A stretch of 64,000 nucleotides of DNA from Bacteroides sp. (lineage in GTDB: Bacteria; Bacteroidota; Bacteroidia; Bacteroidales; Muribaculaceae). The stretch spans positions 186,001 to 250,000 of the forward strand of contig JAAVDO010000006.1 of the NCBI GenBank assembly GCA_014801735.1, read 5' to 3'. Position numbers and translations under genes: made by a program. Under the pieces are notes generated by a model. The model was not told the DNA's origin, ran no database searches, and was given only the letters and a program-made list of their open reading frames with translations. Each line of letters opens with the position of its first letter. Position 1 is the first letter of the stretch. Shown one piece after another: positions 43,977-53,667 of the stretch.

Positions 43977-44888
43977 TCAATACTGAAGGGCTCCAATGAG
44001 ATCGGATACTTTCTGAACACCGTGACGCTCACAATAGTTGTTGATCTCGTCGACAATTTTGACCGTAACAGCAGGATCAACGAAATTGGCAGTTCCGACC
44101 TGGACGGCAGTAGCTCCGGCAAGGATGAACTCGAGAGCATCGCGGCCACACATGATACCGCCGAGACCTATCACCGGAATGGAGACAGCCTTTGCGGTCT
44201 GCCAGACCATACGGACAGCAACGGGACGGACAGCGGGTCCGGAAAGACCACCGGTAACCGTGGAAAGACAAGGACGGCGGCGCTCAACATCGACAGCCAT
44301 TCCCATCAGGGTGTTGATGAGAGAAACGGCATCGGCACCCTCGGCCTCGACAGCACGGGCTATCTCGGTAATATCAGTGACATTCGGTGAGAGTTTGACA
44401 ATGACCGTGCCAGGATAAGCGGCACGAACCGCTCTGGTGACTTCTGCTGCACCGGCGCAGGTGGTACCAAAGGCCATACCGCCCTGCTTGACATTAGGGC
44501 AAGAGATATTGATCTCGACAGCACTCACACCAGAGAGCGGGGCCAGACGACGACAAACCTCGGCATAATCTTCGGGAACGGCTCCGGAAACATTAACAAT
44601 CAAGCGGCTATCGATCGCCTGGATACGGGGATAAATATTCTCAATGAAATAATCTACTCCCTTGTTCTGAAGTCCCACGGCATTGAGCATGCCTGAAGGA
44701 GTCTCGGCCATGCGCGGATAGGGATTTCCCTCGCGTGGATTGAGAGTGGTGCCCTTGATAATATATCCGCCGAGACGGGAAAGGTCGATAAAATCGGCAA
44801 ATTCCTCACCATAGCCGAAAGTGCCAGAGGCGGTAAGAACAGGATTGCGAAGGGCGAGAGATCCGATATTTACTTTAAGATCAGCCAT
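43977..44888 (-). CDS. pyrD: Dihydroorotate dehydrogenase B, catalytic subunit
   Basis: 303 residues, FMN TIM barrel. [13 protein letters not shown] at the N-terminus, [11 protein letters not shown] with the catalytic Cys typical of class 1 enzymes, and [26 protein letters not shown] at the phosphate site. With PyrK (next gene upstream, one base between them) it forms the NAD-dependent type 1B enzyme, converting dihydroorotate to orotate in pyrimidine synthesis in the cytosol, with no need for quinones. Confidence 0.94.
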   Translation of the reverse strand: MADLKVNIGSLALRNPVLTASGTFGYGEEFADFIDLSRLGGYIIKGTTLNPREGNPYPRMAETPSGMLNAVGLQNKGVDYFIENIYPRIQAIDSRLIVNVSGAVPEDYAEVCRRLAPLSGVSAVEINISCPNVKQGGMAFGTTCAGAAEVTRAVRAAYPGTVIVKLSPNVTDITEIARAVEAEGADAVSLINTLMGMAVDVERRRPCLSTVTGGLSGPAVRPVAVRMVWQTAKAVSIPVIGLGGIMCGRDALEFILAGATAVQVGTANFVDPAVTVKIVDEINNYCERHGVQKVSDLIGALQY

Positions 44889-44889
44889 A

Positions 44890-45702
44890 TCACCAAGTTA
44901 ACTCATTGATATTGAAAACTGGACCTTCGGTGCAAACGCAGACGTTTCCACGGACAGTCTTTTCGACACAACACAGACAGGCTCCGACACCACAGGCCAT
45001 CATATTTTCAAGCGAAACCTCACACCAGGCATCAGAACCCTTAGCCAAGGCTGCGACTGCCTTCATCATTGGAGCAGGACCACAGCAATAGACGCGATCG
45101 AATGGTGAAGAGAAACGAGAATGCTGAGTCACAAGCCCCTTTTCACCGCAGGAACCGTCGTCTGTAGAGATATGCAGAGTGCCGAGGGCTTCGAAATCGG
45201 CGCGTTCAAGTATGTCGGCCTCACTTCTGGCTCCCAAAAGGAACTCGGGAGTATAGCCGGCCTCGACAAGCTTCTTGCCGAGATAGAGTAAAGGAGCCAC
45301 ACCGACACCACCACCGACGAGAAGGAGCTTCTCGGTCGGACTTTCGGGAGCGCTGAAACTCTTACCAAGAGGAAGGATTACACTCAGGGTCTGGCCAGCC
45401 GTCATATCGCACAGCTTAGAAGTGCCATCGCCAGCGCGACGAATGAGAAGCCACAGGGTATTATCGGTCTCATCGACCATATTTACCGAAATCGGACGGC
45501 GCAGAAAAGTATGCGGCGCATCGGGTACGGCTACCTGAACGAACTGGCCGGGCAGGATGGATGGAAGAGCTGAAGAATCGGCAGGAGTCAGGCGCAGAAG
45601 AGTGTAAAGGGAGGTGAGATGAGTGGCCTGAACAATACGCATGGAAGCCAGGCGCTTGCGCCCGGCTTCGCTGTTAAGGAACGAGTATTTGTATAAACTC
45701 AT
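44890..45702 (-). CDS. pyrK: Dihydroorotate dehydrogenase B, electron transfer subunit
   Basis: 270 residues, ferredoxin-reductase-like. FAD domain with RRPISVN (about 68-74), NAD domain [15 protein letters not shown] (about 124-138), and a C-terminal 2Fe-2S site with Cys ligands in [12 protein letters not shown] plus a later CVCTEG. Passes electrons from PyrD's FMN to NAD+. Its ATG overlaps the lpxA stop (ATGA, 45699-45702), so pyrimidine and lipid A genes are translationally coupled here. Confidence 0.92.
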   Translation of the reverse strand: MSLYKYSFLNSEAGRKRLASMRIVQATHLTSLYTLLRLTPADSSALPSILPGQFVQVAVPDAPHTFLRRPISVNMVDETDNTLWLLIRRAGDGTSKLCDMTAGQTLSVILPLGKSFSAPESPTEKLLLVGGGVGVAPLLYLGKKLVEAGYTPEFLLGARSEADILERADFEALGTLHISTDDGSCGEKGLVTQHSRFSSPFDRVYCCGPAPMMKAVAALAKGSDAWCEVSLENMMACGVGACLCCVEKTVRGNVCVCTEGPVFNINELTW

Positions 45703-46499
45703 GATACTTCGAGGTTTGACTTGACACCGTAGCCACGGATGATTCCGCGCTTACTGTTTCTGACAAACATAATGATGTCGTCGCGCTCCTTGGTAGCCGG
45801 CAATTCGGCTTCGATACGCTCGACAGCATCGGTGTTGTTGAGACTGGAGAGATAGAGAATGCGGTAGATTTCCTGAATCTGCTGAATTGTCTCGCTGGTG
45901 AAACCGCGACGGCGCAGACCTATAGAATTGACGCCGGCATAGGCGATAGGCTCGCGGGCCGCCTTGACATAAGGTGGGATGTCTTTATTGACAAGCGCAC
46001 CGCCCTGAAGCATCACATGAGCACCGATATGACAGAACTGATGGATGAGGGAACCTCCGCCGATAACGGCGTAGTTGTCGACAATGACCTCGCCGGCAAG
46101 CTGAGAAGCATTTGAGATAATCACATGATCACCGATAATGCAATCGTGAGCGATATGGCTGTAGGCCATTATGAGACAGTCGCTTCCGACAACAGTGCGG
46201 TTTCGGGCCGCAGTGCCGCGATTGACAGTCACACATTCGCGGATAGTGGTATTATCGCCTATAATAGCCAGAGTGTCTTCACCCTGGAATTTGAGGTCCT
46301 GGGGGACGGCGCCTATTACCGCACCCGGGAAAATGGTGCAGTTACGCCCGATACGAGCACCATCCATGATGGTGACATTGCTGCCTATACGTGTACCCTC
46401 GCCTATCTCCACATTGGCATCGATCGTCACAAAGGGATCGATAACCACGCTGGGAGCTATTTTGGCGGCGGGATGTATATAAGCCAGTGGTTGCTTCAT
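45699..46499 (-). CDS. lpxA: Acyl-ACP:UDP-N-acetylglucosamine O-acyltransferase
   Basis: 266 residues, left-handed beta-helix with hexapeptide repeats (IHPAAKIAPSVVIDPFVTIDANVEIGEGT), the catalytic His in MAYSHIAHDCIIGDHVI (about 120-136), and a helical C-terminus (GLRRRGFTSETIQQIQEIYRILYLS). First step of lipid A synthesis. Starts 14 bases after the lpxC-fabZ stop and overlaps pyrK. Confidence 0.94.
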   Translation of the reverse strand: MKQPLAYIHPAAKIAPSVVIDPFVTIDANVEIGEGTRIGSNVTIMDGARIGRNCTIFPGAVIGAVPQDLKFQGEDTLAIIGDNTTIRECVTVNRGTAARNRTVVGSDCLIMAYSHIAHDCIIGDHVIISNASQLAGEVIVDNYAVIGGGSLIHQFCHIGAHVMLQGGALVNKDIPPYVKAAREPIAYAGVNSIGLRRRGFTSETIQQIQEIYRILYLSSLNNTDAVERIEAELPATKERDDIIMFVRNSKRGIIRGYGVKSNLEVS

Positions 46500-46513
46500 A
46501 GTAGACGGTTGGT

Positions 46514-47896
46514 TTACTTATTTTTGATAATCTGCGCCATAAATTCGCACTCAGACACTACTTTATCGCCAACGAAAGCGTAGCCTTTCATGACAGCACA
46601 TCCGCGACGGAGCTCAGTCATAAACGAGACATGGAAAATTATGGTGTCGCCGGGTACAACTTTCTGACGGAACTTCACATTGTCAATCTTCATGAAGTAG
46701 GTAGAATAAGCCTCGGGATTATCAACCGTACTCAACACGAGGAGACCACCGGTCTGAGCCATAGCTTCGATCTGAAGGACGCCGGGAACAACGGGTTCCT
46801 GGGGGAAGTGGCCGGGGAAGAAAGGCTCGTTGGCTGTGATATTTTTGATTCCGACAATATAGTTCTGACCCATCTCGATAATCTTGTCGACGAGCAGGAA
46901 AGGATAGCGGTGAGGGAGGAGCTCGCGGATACGGTTGTTGTCAAGCACCGGGGGAAGATTGGGATTGTAGACAGGAGCCTGAACTTCCTGACGCTTGAGC
47001 TCGCGGCGCAGATTCTTAGAGAAACGAGTGTTGATGGTGTGACCCGGGCGAGTGGCGAGGATCTTACCCTTGAGGGGACGACCGACCAAAGCGAGGTCAC
47101 CAAGCACATCCATGAGCTTGTGACGCGCGGGCTCGTTGTCGGCCACGAGAGGTGTATCCTGCAGGAAACCGAACTCACTTACCTGTTTGTGAGCCACGCC
47201 CATGAGATCGGCTATGCGATCGAGCTCGGACTGATCCATAGGACGATCGTAGATCACGACCGCACTTTCAAGATCGCCGCCTTTAATAAGATTTGCCTTG
47301 AGAAGCGGCTCAATCTCGCGGACGAAAACAAATGTACGCGCGGGAGCGATCTCCTTGCCGAAGTCCTCCATACGGTCGAGGGTAGCATACTGATTAGCGA
47401 GTACCGGCGAATCGTATTCCACCATAACGTCGATTGAGAAATCTGTGTCAGGAAGAGCAACGATTGATGCGCCAGTCGCTTCATCGCGCACGGCGATTTT
47501 CTGCTTTACAATATAATATTCCTTATCGGCCTTCTGCTCTTCAATACCGACCTCAGCAATCTTCTCGCAATACTCGCTGGCGCTACCGTCGAGAATGGGG
47601 AGCTCGGGTCCATTGACTTTAATGAGACAGTTGTCGATTCCGGCGGCATAGAGGGCAGCCAAAGCATGCTCGATAGTGCTCACCGTAACCTGCCCGCGAC
47701 CGATGACGGTTCCACGGGTGGTAGCAACAACATTCTCGGCCACAGCATCGATTACCGGCGAACCTTCGAGGTCGACACGTGATATCTTATAGCCATGATG
47801 GTCGGGAGCGGGGCAAAATTCAGCAGTGATGTGAGCACCGGTGTGCAGACCCTTGCCCGTAACGCTGAAGGGCTGCTTTATGGTGAGCTGTTTCAT
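46514..47896 (-). CDS. lpxC-fabZ: LpxC-FabZ fusion: deacetylase / 3-hydroxyacyl-ACP dehydratase
   Basis: 460 residues. LpxC part (about 1-300): IEHALAALYAAGIDN carries the first zinc His, and RHKLMDVLGDLALVGRPLKG the second His and Asp. FabZ part (about 310-460): HRYPFLLVDKI and GHFPQEPVVPGVLQIEAMAQTGG with the catalytic His and Glu. The fusion couples the committed step of lipid A synthesis to fatty acid elongation, which compete for 3-hydroxyacyl-ACP; it is a known Bacteroidota arrangement. It lies between lpxD and lpxA (26 and 14 bases). Confidence 0.95.
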   Translation of the reverse strand: MKQLTIKQPFSVTGKGLHTGAHITAEFCPAPDHHGYKISRVDLEGSPVIDAVAENVVATTRGTVIGRGQVTVSTIEHALAALYAAGIDNCLIKVNGPELPILDGSASEYCEKIAEVGIEEQKADKEYYIVKQKIAVRDEATGASIVALPDTDFSIDVMVEYDSPVLANQYATLDRMEDFGKEIAPARTFVFVREIEPLLKANLIKGGDLESAVVIYDRPMDQSELDRIADLMGVAHKQVSEFGFLQDTPLVADNEPARHKLMDVLGDLALVGRPLKGKILATRPGHTINTRFSKNLRRELKRQEVQAPVYNPNLPPVLDNNRIRELLPHRYPFLLVDKIIEMGQNYIVGIKNITANEPFFPGHFPQEPVVPGVLQIEAMAQTGGLLVLSTVDNPEAYSTYFMKIDNVKFRQKVVPGDTIIFHVSFMTELRRGCAVMKGYAFVGDKVVSECEFMAQIIKNK

Positions 47897-47922
47897 TATA
47901 TAAAAATTGAAAGATTATCTGA

Positions 47923-48960
47923 TTATTTTCGGGTGCCTTTTATATGACGGTCCATATCGCGCACCTGGGCAAACAGGTCAGGAAGACGACGGACATAGAC
48001 GGCCTGTTTGCCATATTCGCGGAGATCCATCGCGGGAGTTCCGAAAAGACGGGCATCGTCGGGCACATTTTTCTGAGTTCCGGACTGAGCAGCAATCTGA
48101 GCACGGTCGCCGACATGGATGTGACCTGCAAGACCGACCTGACCACCGATCATGCAGTGAGCACCAATCTTGGTCGATCCGGCTACACCAGCCTGGGCAG
48201 CCATGACAGTAGAACGGCCGATCTCGACATTGTGGGCGATCTGAATGAGATTGTCGAGCTTGACGCCGTCGGCAATACGTGTGGAGCCCATAGTTGCTCG
48301 ATCGACAGTGGTGTTTGCTCCAATCTCAACGTCATTGCCGATAACGACATTACCGATTTGTGGAATCTTGGTGTAAGAATCGCCGTCAGGGGCGAAGCCG
48401 AAGCCATCGCCACCGATCACGACTCCTGAATGAAGGATACAATTGGCGCCAATCTTACAGCCGGCATAAACTTTCACTCCGGGGTAAAGGATCGATCCCT
48501 CGCCAACAGAACAGTTTTCGCCGATATATACCTGGGGATAGATACGGGCACCCTTGCCGATTACAGATCCCTTACCGATGTAGGCGAAAGCACCAATGTA
48601 GATGTCGGACGGAATCTCAACTCCTTCGGCTATGAAACTCGGCTGCTCAATGCCAACGGGCGAGGAGGCCATCATCTGCTGAGCGAGAGTGAGAAGATGA
48701 GCAACTGTGGCATAGGGGTCCTCAACCCTGATCAGCGTTGCCGAGACGGGAGCTTCGGGCTCAAAATCGTTGCGGACAAGAACTGCCGACGAACGGGTGG
48801 TGTAGATATGAGGGGTATATTTGGGGTTCGCCAAAAAAGAGATAGCACCTGGCTGTCCCTCCTCGATTTTGGCAAATTCGTGTATCAAGACTTCGCCGTC
48901 GCCCTCCACTCTACCGGAGACCAAAGCGGCTATCTGATTGGCGGATAACTCCATATTCAA
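47923..48960 (-). CDS. lpxD: UDP-3-O-acylglucosamine N-acyltransferase
   Basis: 345 residues. N-terminal uridine-binding domain (about 1-100), then hexapeptide repeats (GAFAYIGKGSVIGKGARIYPQVYIGENCSVG), with IAHNVEIGRSTVMAAQAGVAGST containing the catalytic His. Third lipid A step. First gene of the minus-strand run to murA. Upstream, a CAATTTTG (49025-49018) is one base from the -7 consensus, but a -33 is not clear. Confidence 0.93.
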   Translation of the reverse strand: MNMELSANQIAALVSGRVEGDGEVLIHEFAKIEEGQPGAISFLANPKYTPHIYTTRSSAVLVRNDFEPEAPVSATLIRVEDPYATVAHLLTLAQQMMASSPVGIEQPSFIAEGVEIPSDIYIGAFAYIGKGSVIGKGARIYPQVYIGENCSVGEGSILYPGVKVYAGCKIGANCILHSGVVIGGDGFGFAPDGDSYTKIPQIGNVVIGNDVEIGANTTVDRATMGSTRIADGVKLDNLIQIAHNVEIGRSTVMAAQAGVAGSTKIGAHCMIGGQVGLAGHIHVGDRAQIAAQSGTQKNVPDDARLFGTPAMDLREYGKQAVYVRRLPDLFAQVRDMDRHIKGTRK

Positions 48961-49081
48961 TTAGATAGATTGAGCCGCGGGGGATAACCCACAGGCCGGT
49001 TACTAATTATCAGACTGCAAAATTGCAAAAAAAATATCATATATGCTTTATAATCCACAAAAAAAGAACATTCGGGCGGGT

Positions 49082-50743
49082 TCAGGCCATGAAAAGCACC
49101 AATAATTGGGCTATCACAACACGCAGAAACATTCCGAGAGGATAGGTAGTGGCATAACCTACCGCAGGGGTATCGCCGGCCACAGCTTCGTTGGCATATT
49201 CAAGCGCCATGGGATTGGCCATAGACCCGCACAGCATTCCGCAGGTACTTCCGAAACCGACCTTATAGAAGCGCATTGCAACAAGGCCCATGATCAGGAC
49301 AGGTATAACGGTGATGAGGAATCCGAGTCCGATCCATGTGAGTCCGTCGGCACGAAGAATGGTGTCGAGAAATCCAGCTCCGGACTCAAGACCGAGACAC
49401 GCAAGGAAAAGCGACAGACCGATACCACGAAGCATGAGATTGGCGCTACGGGTGGTATAAGTCACAAGGTGCATCGATGGACCGAAACGCCCGATGAGGA
49501 TGCCGACGATCATAGGACCGCCTGCGAGTCCGAGACGAATGGGGGTCGAGATACCGGGAATCGCGAACGGAATACTGCCAAGCATCAGGCCAAGCACCAT
49601 GCCGACAAATATCGCGCCGAGGTTGGGATCTTTAAGACTTGCATCAGCATTACCAAAGAGTTTTGCGACACGGTCGATGGCCTGAGCCTCGCCTACCACC
49701 GTAAGACGGTCGCCAAGCTGAAGAGTCAGGCCGGGCGTGGCAAGCAGACGAACACCCGCACGACTGATGCGACTCACATTGACGCCGTAAGTGTTGCGAA
49801 GATGAAGCGAACCGAGTTTGCGTCCGTTGAACTCGGGACGGCTAATAACAATATGACGAGACTCGAGGGTGGCATCGATAGCGTTCCAGTCGATAGTATC
49901 GTTGTTCCAGTCGGTCTGTTCCTGCTCTCCGAAAATTATCCTTAGTTCGGGTGTTTCCTGGCCGGTAGTGACGACGAGAATACGATCGTTCTCGTTGAGT
50001 TGTGAATCAGAACCGGGAATACAGACGCGTCCGTCATGCCAAAGACGCGAGATGACGAATTTTCCGGGTGCAATACGGGCAATGTCTTTAACGGTAAGAC
50101 CAAATATGGCGGGATTGGAGACACGGAAAGCGGCAATAAAGGTCTGATTGTGATCATCGCGATCGGGCGACTCGAAATCTGCAGGCCGAACGATGAACTT
50201 CCTTATCAGGATCAAGGCGAGAATCACGCCTACAACACCGAGAGGATAGGTGACGGCACAACCAAGAGCGGTATCACCGGCACTCAAACCAAGCTGGGAC
50301 AGAGCCTGCTGTGCAGCGCCAAGCGCAGGAGTATTGGTGGTTGCGCCACAAAGCACGCCTACCATATCGGTGATGGGAATATCAAGAAACAGGCTGAAAC
50401 CCACGGTCATCATTGTGCCGAGCAGAATCACGCCAAGGCCGAGCATATTAAGACGGATACCACCCGTGCGGAACGAACTGAAGAAACCGGGGCCGACTTT
50501 CAAGCCGAGCTCGTAGACGAAAATCACAAGACCGAAGCTCTCGGCATAATCAAGCATAGCGGGATCGATGGAAAAGCCTAAATGGCCCGCCAGAATACCC
50601 ATGAAAAACACAAACGTTACACCAAGCGAGATTCCGAAGAAACGGATTTTGCCCATCGCGAGTCCACTGGCTATGATAATTGACAGGATTACAACAGCCT
50701 GTAGCGCCGTGTGGTCGGAAAATAAGTTCTGTAACCATTCCAT
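49082..50743 (-). CDS. AspT/YbjL/YidE-family transporter with paired TrkA-C domains
   Basis: 553 residues: about five to six membrane helices (1-165), a cytosolic middle with two RCK/TrkA-C domains (about 205-375; KFVISRLWHDGRVCIPGSDSQLNENDRILVVT and LGSLHLRNTYGVNVSRISRAGVRLL), then another membrane half (about 380-550). The duplicated Asp-Al_Ex domain is that of the aspartate:alanine exchanger family. Likely a carboxylate or amino acid antiporter; YidE/YbjL substrates remain unproven. A TACCTTTG at 50777-50770 could be its -7. Confidence 0.85.
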   Translation of the reverse strand: MEWLQNLFSDHTALQAVVILSIIIASGLAMGKIRFFGISLGVTFVFFMGILAGHLGFSIDPAMLDYAESFGLVIFVYELGLKVGPGFFSSFRTGGIRLNMLGLGVILLGTMMTVGFSLFLDIPITDMVGVLCGATTNTPALGAAQQALSQLGLSAGDTALGCAVTYPLGVVGVILALILIRKFIVRPADFESPDRDDHNQTFIAAFRVSNPAIFGLTVKDIARIAPGKFVISRLWHDGRVCIPGSDSQLNENDRILVVTTGQETPELRIIFGEQEQTDWNNDTIDWNAIDATLESRHIVISRPEFNGRKLGSLHLRNTYGVNVSRISRAGVRLLATPGLTLQLGDRLTVVGEAQAIDRVAKLFGNADASLKDPNLGAIFVGMVLGLMLGSIPFAIPGISTPIRLGLAGGPMIVGILIGRFGPSMHLVTYTTRSANLMLRGIGLSLFLACLGLESGAGFLDTILRADGLTWIGLGFLITVIPVLIMGLVAMRFYKVGFGSTCGMLCGSMANPMALEYANEAVAGDTPAVGYATTYPLGMFLRVVIAQLLVLFMA

Positions 50744-50838
50744 AGTCTGTAAATCTTCTAAAGCGGGTGCAAAGGTAGGGTGATTTTTTCATTCCGCCAC
50801 TCAAAAGAGAGAAAAATGTGAGACAAGATGGCAGATGG

Positions 50839-50871
50839 TTTGGAGAAAACAGAGGTTATGAATTAATTTTG
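50839..50871 (+). promoter_or_regulatory. Promoter for rsmG and the metallo-hydrolase gene
   Basis: -33 TTTG (50839-50842), 21-base spacer, -7 TAATTTTG (50864-50871). Start expected near 50878, about 11 bases before the ATG at 50889. Confidence 0.75.
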
Positions 50872-50888
50872 CAAGAAACAACTGAAAG

Positions 50889-51509
50889 ATGGACGAAATA
50901 CTGAAGTATTACCCAGACCTTACGCAGCAGCAGAAAGATCAATTCGCTGCTCTGGGACCGCTATACCGAGAATGGAATGAGAAGATCAATGTTATATCGA
51001 GAAAGGATATCGACAATCTATATCTGCATCATATCCTTCACTCTCTGGCAATTGCGAAGTTTATCACTCCCAAGCCAGGAACAACATTTCTGGATATGGG
51101 AACAGGCGGCGGTTTTCCCGGCATACCGCTCGCCATAATGTGGCCCGACTGCAAACTGCACCTTATCGACCGAATAGGAAAGAAGATCAAGGTAGCGCAG
51201 TCGATAGCTGACGCCACGGGGCTGAGCAACGTGACCACACAACAGGGTGATATAGGCGAATGCAGAGCGAAATATGACTACGTGGTGAGCCGCGCAGTGA
51301 TGCGGCTTGATGAGCTTGTACCCCTGATAAGAAAAAATCTCAAGCCATCGACAGCAAACGCTTTTCCTCCAGGTTTGTTATGCCTTAAAGGGGGCGACCT
51401 GAACGACGAAATCGCAAAGACACGGCGGCCCATAGTCGATGTTCCGCTGAGCGATTATTTCAGTGAGGCTTTCTTTGAGACGAAACAGCTAATATACGTA
51501 GAACTATGA
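50889..51509 (+). CDS. rsmG: 16S rRNA (guanine527-N7) methyltransferase
   Basis: 206 residues. LGPLYREWNEKINVISRKD at the N-terminus and FLDMGTGGGFPGIPLAIMWPDCKLHLID (about 70-97) for SAM binding are RsmG/GidB signatures; VVSRAVMRLDEL is the later block. Methylates G527 of 16S rRNA; loss gives low-level streptomycin resistance in other bacteria. It overlaps the next gene by four bases (ATGA). Confidence 0.92.
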   Translation: MDEILKYYPDLTQQQKDQFAALGPLYREWNEKINVISRKDIDNLYLHHILHSLAIAKFITPKPGTTFLDMGTGGGFPGIPLAIMWPDCKLHLIDRIGKKIKVAQSIADATGLSNVTTQQGDIGECRAKYDYVVSRAVMRLDELVPLIRKNLKPSTANAFPPGLLCLKGGDLNDEIAKTRRPIVDVPLSDYFSEAFFETKQLIYVEL

Positions 51510-52156
51510 AAATACGCGAAGAAGAGTTCAATCTGTTCGGAGTGAACACCTACATAGTGTGGGACGAGGCTACAGGCGAAGCAGCCATAGTTGACCCCGG
51601 CATGATGACCCGCCAGGAAGAAGAGCGGCTGAGCGATGAAATCAGCGAACTGGGAGTAACGCCTAAGCATCTGATCAACACTCACCTGCATATAGATCAC
51701 AGTTTCGGAAACGAGTATGTGAAAAACACCTACGGACTCAAGACCGAGGCCAACAAAGGGGATGCACCCCTGGGCGAGAGCATAGCGGGACAGGCAAAAA
51801 TGTTCCGTCTGCGCGTGGATACCCCTGCCCCGCTCACCATAGATCATGAACTGAAAGAAGGCGACAAGATATATTTAGGCAAGGAGGCTCTCGAAGTGAT
51901 AGAAGTACCCGGCCACTCGCCCGGGTCGATAGTGCTCTATGCACCTGAGAGCGGCTTCATGATAACAGGCGACGTTTTGTTTCGCGGCAGCATAGGTCGC
52001 ACAGATCTACCTGGCGGAAATGGCCGTCAGCTTGTGGAGGGAATACGCAGGAAACTGCTCAATCTACCGCCAGACACAATCATTTATCCGGGTCATGGCC
52101 CCGCCACTACCCTGAAAGCCGAAATCGAAGGGAATCCTTATATCAGGATGTTCTGA
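51506..52156 (+). CDS. Metallo-beta-lactamase-fold hydrolase, glyoxalase II-like
   Basis: 216 residues. Binuclear zinc motif HxHxDH (His60, His62, Asp64, His65 in NTHLHIDHS), VPGHSPGSIVLY, ITGDVLFRGSIGRTDLPGG (bridging Asp) and YPGHGPATT. The GRTDLPGG wording is that of the YcbL/glyoxalase II-like group; substrate likely a thioester or sulfur compound, not established. It is co-translated with rsmG (ATGA overlap) and convergent with the TPR gene (9 bases). Confidence 0.85.
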   Translation: MKIREEEFNLFGVNTYIVWDEATGEAAIVDPGMMTRQEEERLSDEISELGVTPKHLINTHLHIDHSFGNEYVKNTYGLKTEANKGDAPLGESIAGQAKMFRLRVDTPAPLTIDHELKEGDKIYLGKEALEVIEVPGHSPGSIVLYAPESGFMITGDVLFRGSIGRTDLPGGNGRQLVEGIRRKLLNLPPDTIIYPGHGPATTLKAEIEGNPYIRMF

Positions 52157-52165
52157 GGATCGGCA

Positions 52166-53635
52166 TCAGATAAGACCGTGAACGAAAGGATCGACGTCGT
52201 CAATATCGAACGTAGCGTCGCCGGAAAGACGGGAGTGAAGTTTAATCAACAGTTTTATAAGGGAGCGCCGTTTCATAAGAGTTTCGGCGCTCTCTTGCGT
52301 TACGTCGAGACGGGACTGGCGGATAAGATTACCAACGGCAGCCAGCATCTCGGGCAAACGATGACCAAGGCGCAGCATGGAGAGGATGTAAATATAAATT
52401 TGCATCTGCTCTGACAGATCGGAAGAAGTCTCTGACAGTAGCAGCGGATCGGCAAAAGCGGCCCGGATACGTTCGACAACATCCTCGTAGCGACCGGCAT
52501 GATAAAGTTCCTCCATCATGAAGTCGCGGCCGACAGTCACACCATAAGCTTTGTCGATGGCAAGAATGAGCGCAGCCGATGCACCATGACGTCCGTCGGA
52601 GGCATGTCGCTTTGCCATCTCGATATAATTGTCGGCATAGTCGCGCATATCGGTCGACAGGAATGATTCGATGACCGACGGTTCAATATCGCCATCGGAC
52701 ACGGTGAGCATCACATCAAGCAGCTGCGGCTCGGGGCCAACCGACGCGTAAAGATCGAGAAGAATAGATCGTGCCTCAGGAGTACGACCTTCGTTGGCAT
52801 AGAGAAGAGCCAGAGCAAGGGGGGCTGCCGTTACACCGGGGTTGATGCTCATCACCCGGCGCAATATTGGCTCGACCTGATCGAGAGAATGGTGCATATC
52901 GTTGAAGCACTGAGCCTTCAACATCAGCGCACGGATATTGTCGGGATCAATGGCAAGAGCATAGTCGAGAGCCTGAAGAGCTTTTTCGGGGCTGGAGAGA
53001 TAAACATAGATCTGAGCCATAGTCAACCAAAAGTCGGCAGCAAAAGGCTCAAGCATAGTCAGTTCCTCAAGCAGTTTCAAAGCCGTTTCGGGCTCCTGCT
53101 CCATAGCTATCTGAGTTAGCTCGTAAAGAAACGTCTGCGGATAGTCGGTGTGGGCACAGATTTTATCCTTGTTCTCGACCAGCCAGGAATACAGGCCAAG
53201 TTCTTCGGCAGTGTCGGCCAACTGGATAATTTCTTCGTCGGTAAACTCTGCCCGCTCAGCCAAGAGCCGGTCGAGTGCAGGGACAGCAACCTCAGGAATC
53301 GCTCTCTTCAGCCTGAGCGACAGGAGCACCCCGATCATGGACGAAGAGGGCAACGACTCGACAGCATGCATGGCGGCATCTTCGTCGTAACCGAAATAGA
53401 ACAGGGCACGTCGCTCAGCCAGATCGGTACTCTCGGGATAAAGACGTTCGCCACAGAACAAGACTTCCATGGCAACGTATTTATCCTGAATATCGTTGGC
53501 ATAGTCGTAGAGCTCGACTAAATCATCGAGATCATAGAACATAACGCGCCTATCCTTGCGCAGATCTGACAGAAAGCGTTCGTAAAGCTCTCTGCGCGAA
53601 TTATCGGAATCGGATGAACTGCCGCCCGGGGTCAT
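52166..53635 (-). CDS. Tetratricopeptide-repeat protein
   Basis: 489 residues, all helical, no signal peptide and no membrane segment. TPR-like units are visible, best at about 190-300 (FWLTMAQIYVYLSSPEKALQALDYALAIDPDNIRALMLKAQCF). It ends in an acidic tail. Such cytosolic TPR proteins are widespread in Bacteroidales; no function is known. Ends 32 bases upstream of... the order is glnS then this gene on the same strand (32 bases), so they may be co-transcribed. Confidence 0.7.
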   Translation of the reverse strand: MTPGGSSSDSDNSRRELYERFLSDLRKDRRVMFYDLDDLVELYDYANDIQDKYVAMEVLFCGERLYPESTDLAERRALFYFGYDEDAAMHAVESLPSSSMIGVLLSLRLKRAIPEVAVPALDRLLAERAEFTDEEIIQLADTAEELGLYSWLVENKDKICAHTDYPQTFLYELTQIAMEQEPETALKLLEELTMLEPFAADFWLTMAQIYVYLSSPEKALQALDYALAIDPDNIRALMLKAQCFNDMHHSLDQVEPILRRVMSINPGVTAAPLALALLYANEGRTPEARSILLDLYASVGPEPQLLDVMLTVSDGDIEPSVIESFLSTDMRDYADNYIEMAKRHASDGRHGASAALILAIDKAYGVTVGRDFMMEELYHAGRYEDVVERIRAAFADPLLLSETSSDLSEQMQIYIYILSMLRLGHRLPEMLAAVGNLIRQSRLDVTQESAETLMKRRSLIKLLIKLHSRLSGDATFDIDDVDPFVHGLI

Positions 53636-53667
53636 AAATTACTGTTAGAGATTAAGGCGTGGGTAAA

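Noticed and set aside
46631..47437. 268-codon plus-strand open frame
   Set aside because: Antisense to lpxC-fabZ; no domain recognised.
49106..49945. 279-codon plus-strand open frame
   Set aside because: Antisense to the AspT-like transporter; low-complexity polar translation, typical of a shadow of a membrane protein gene.
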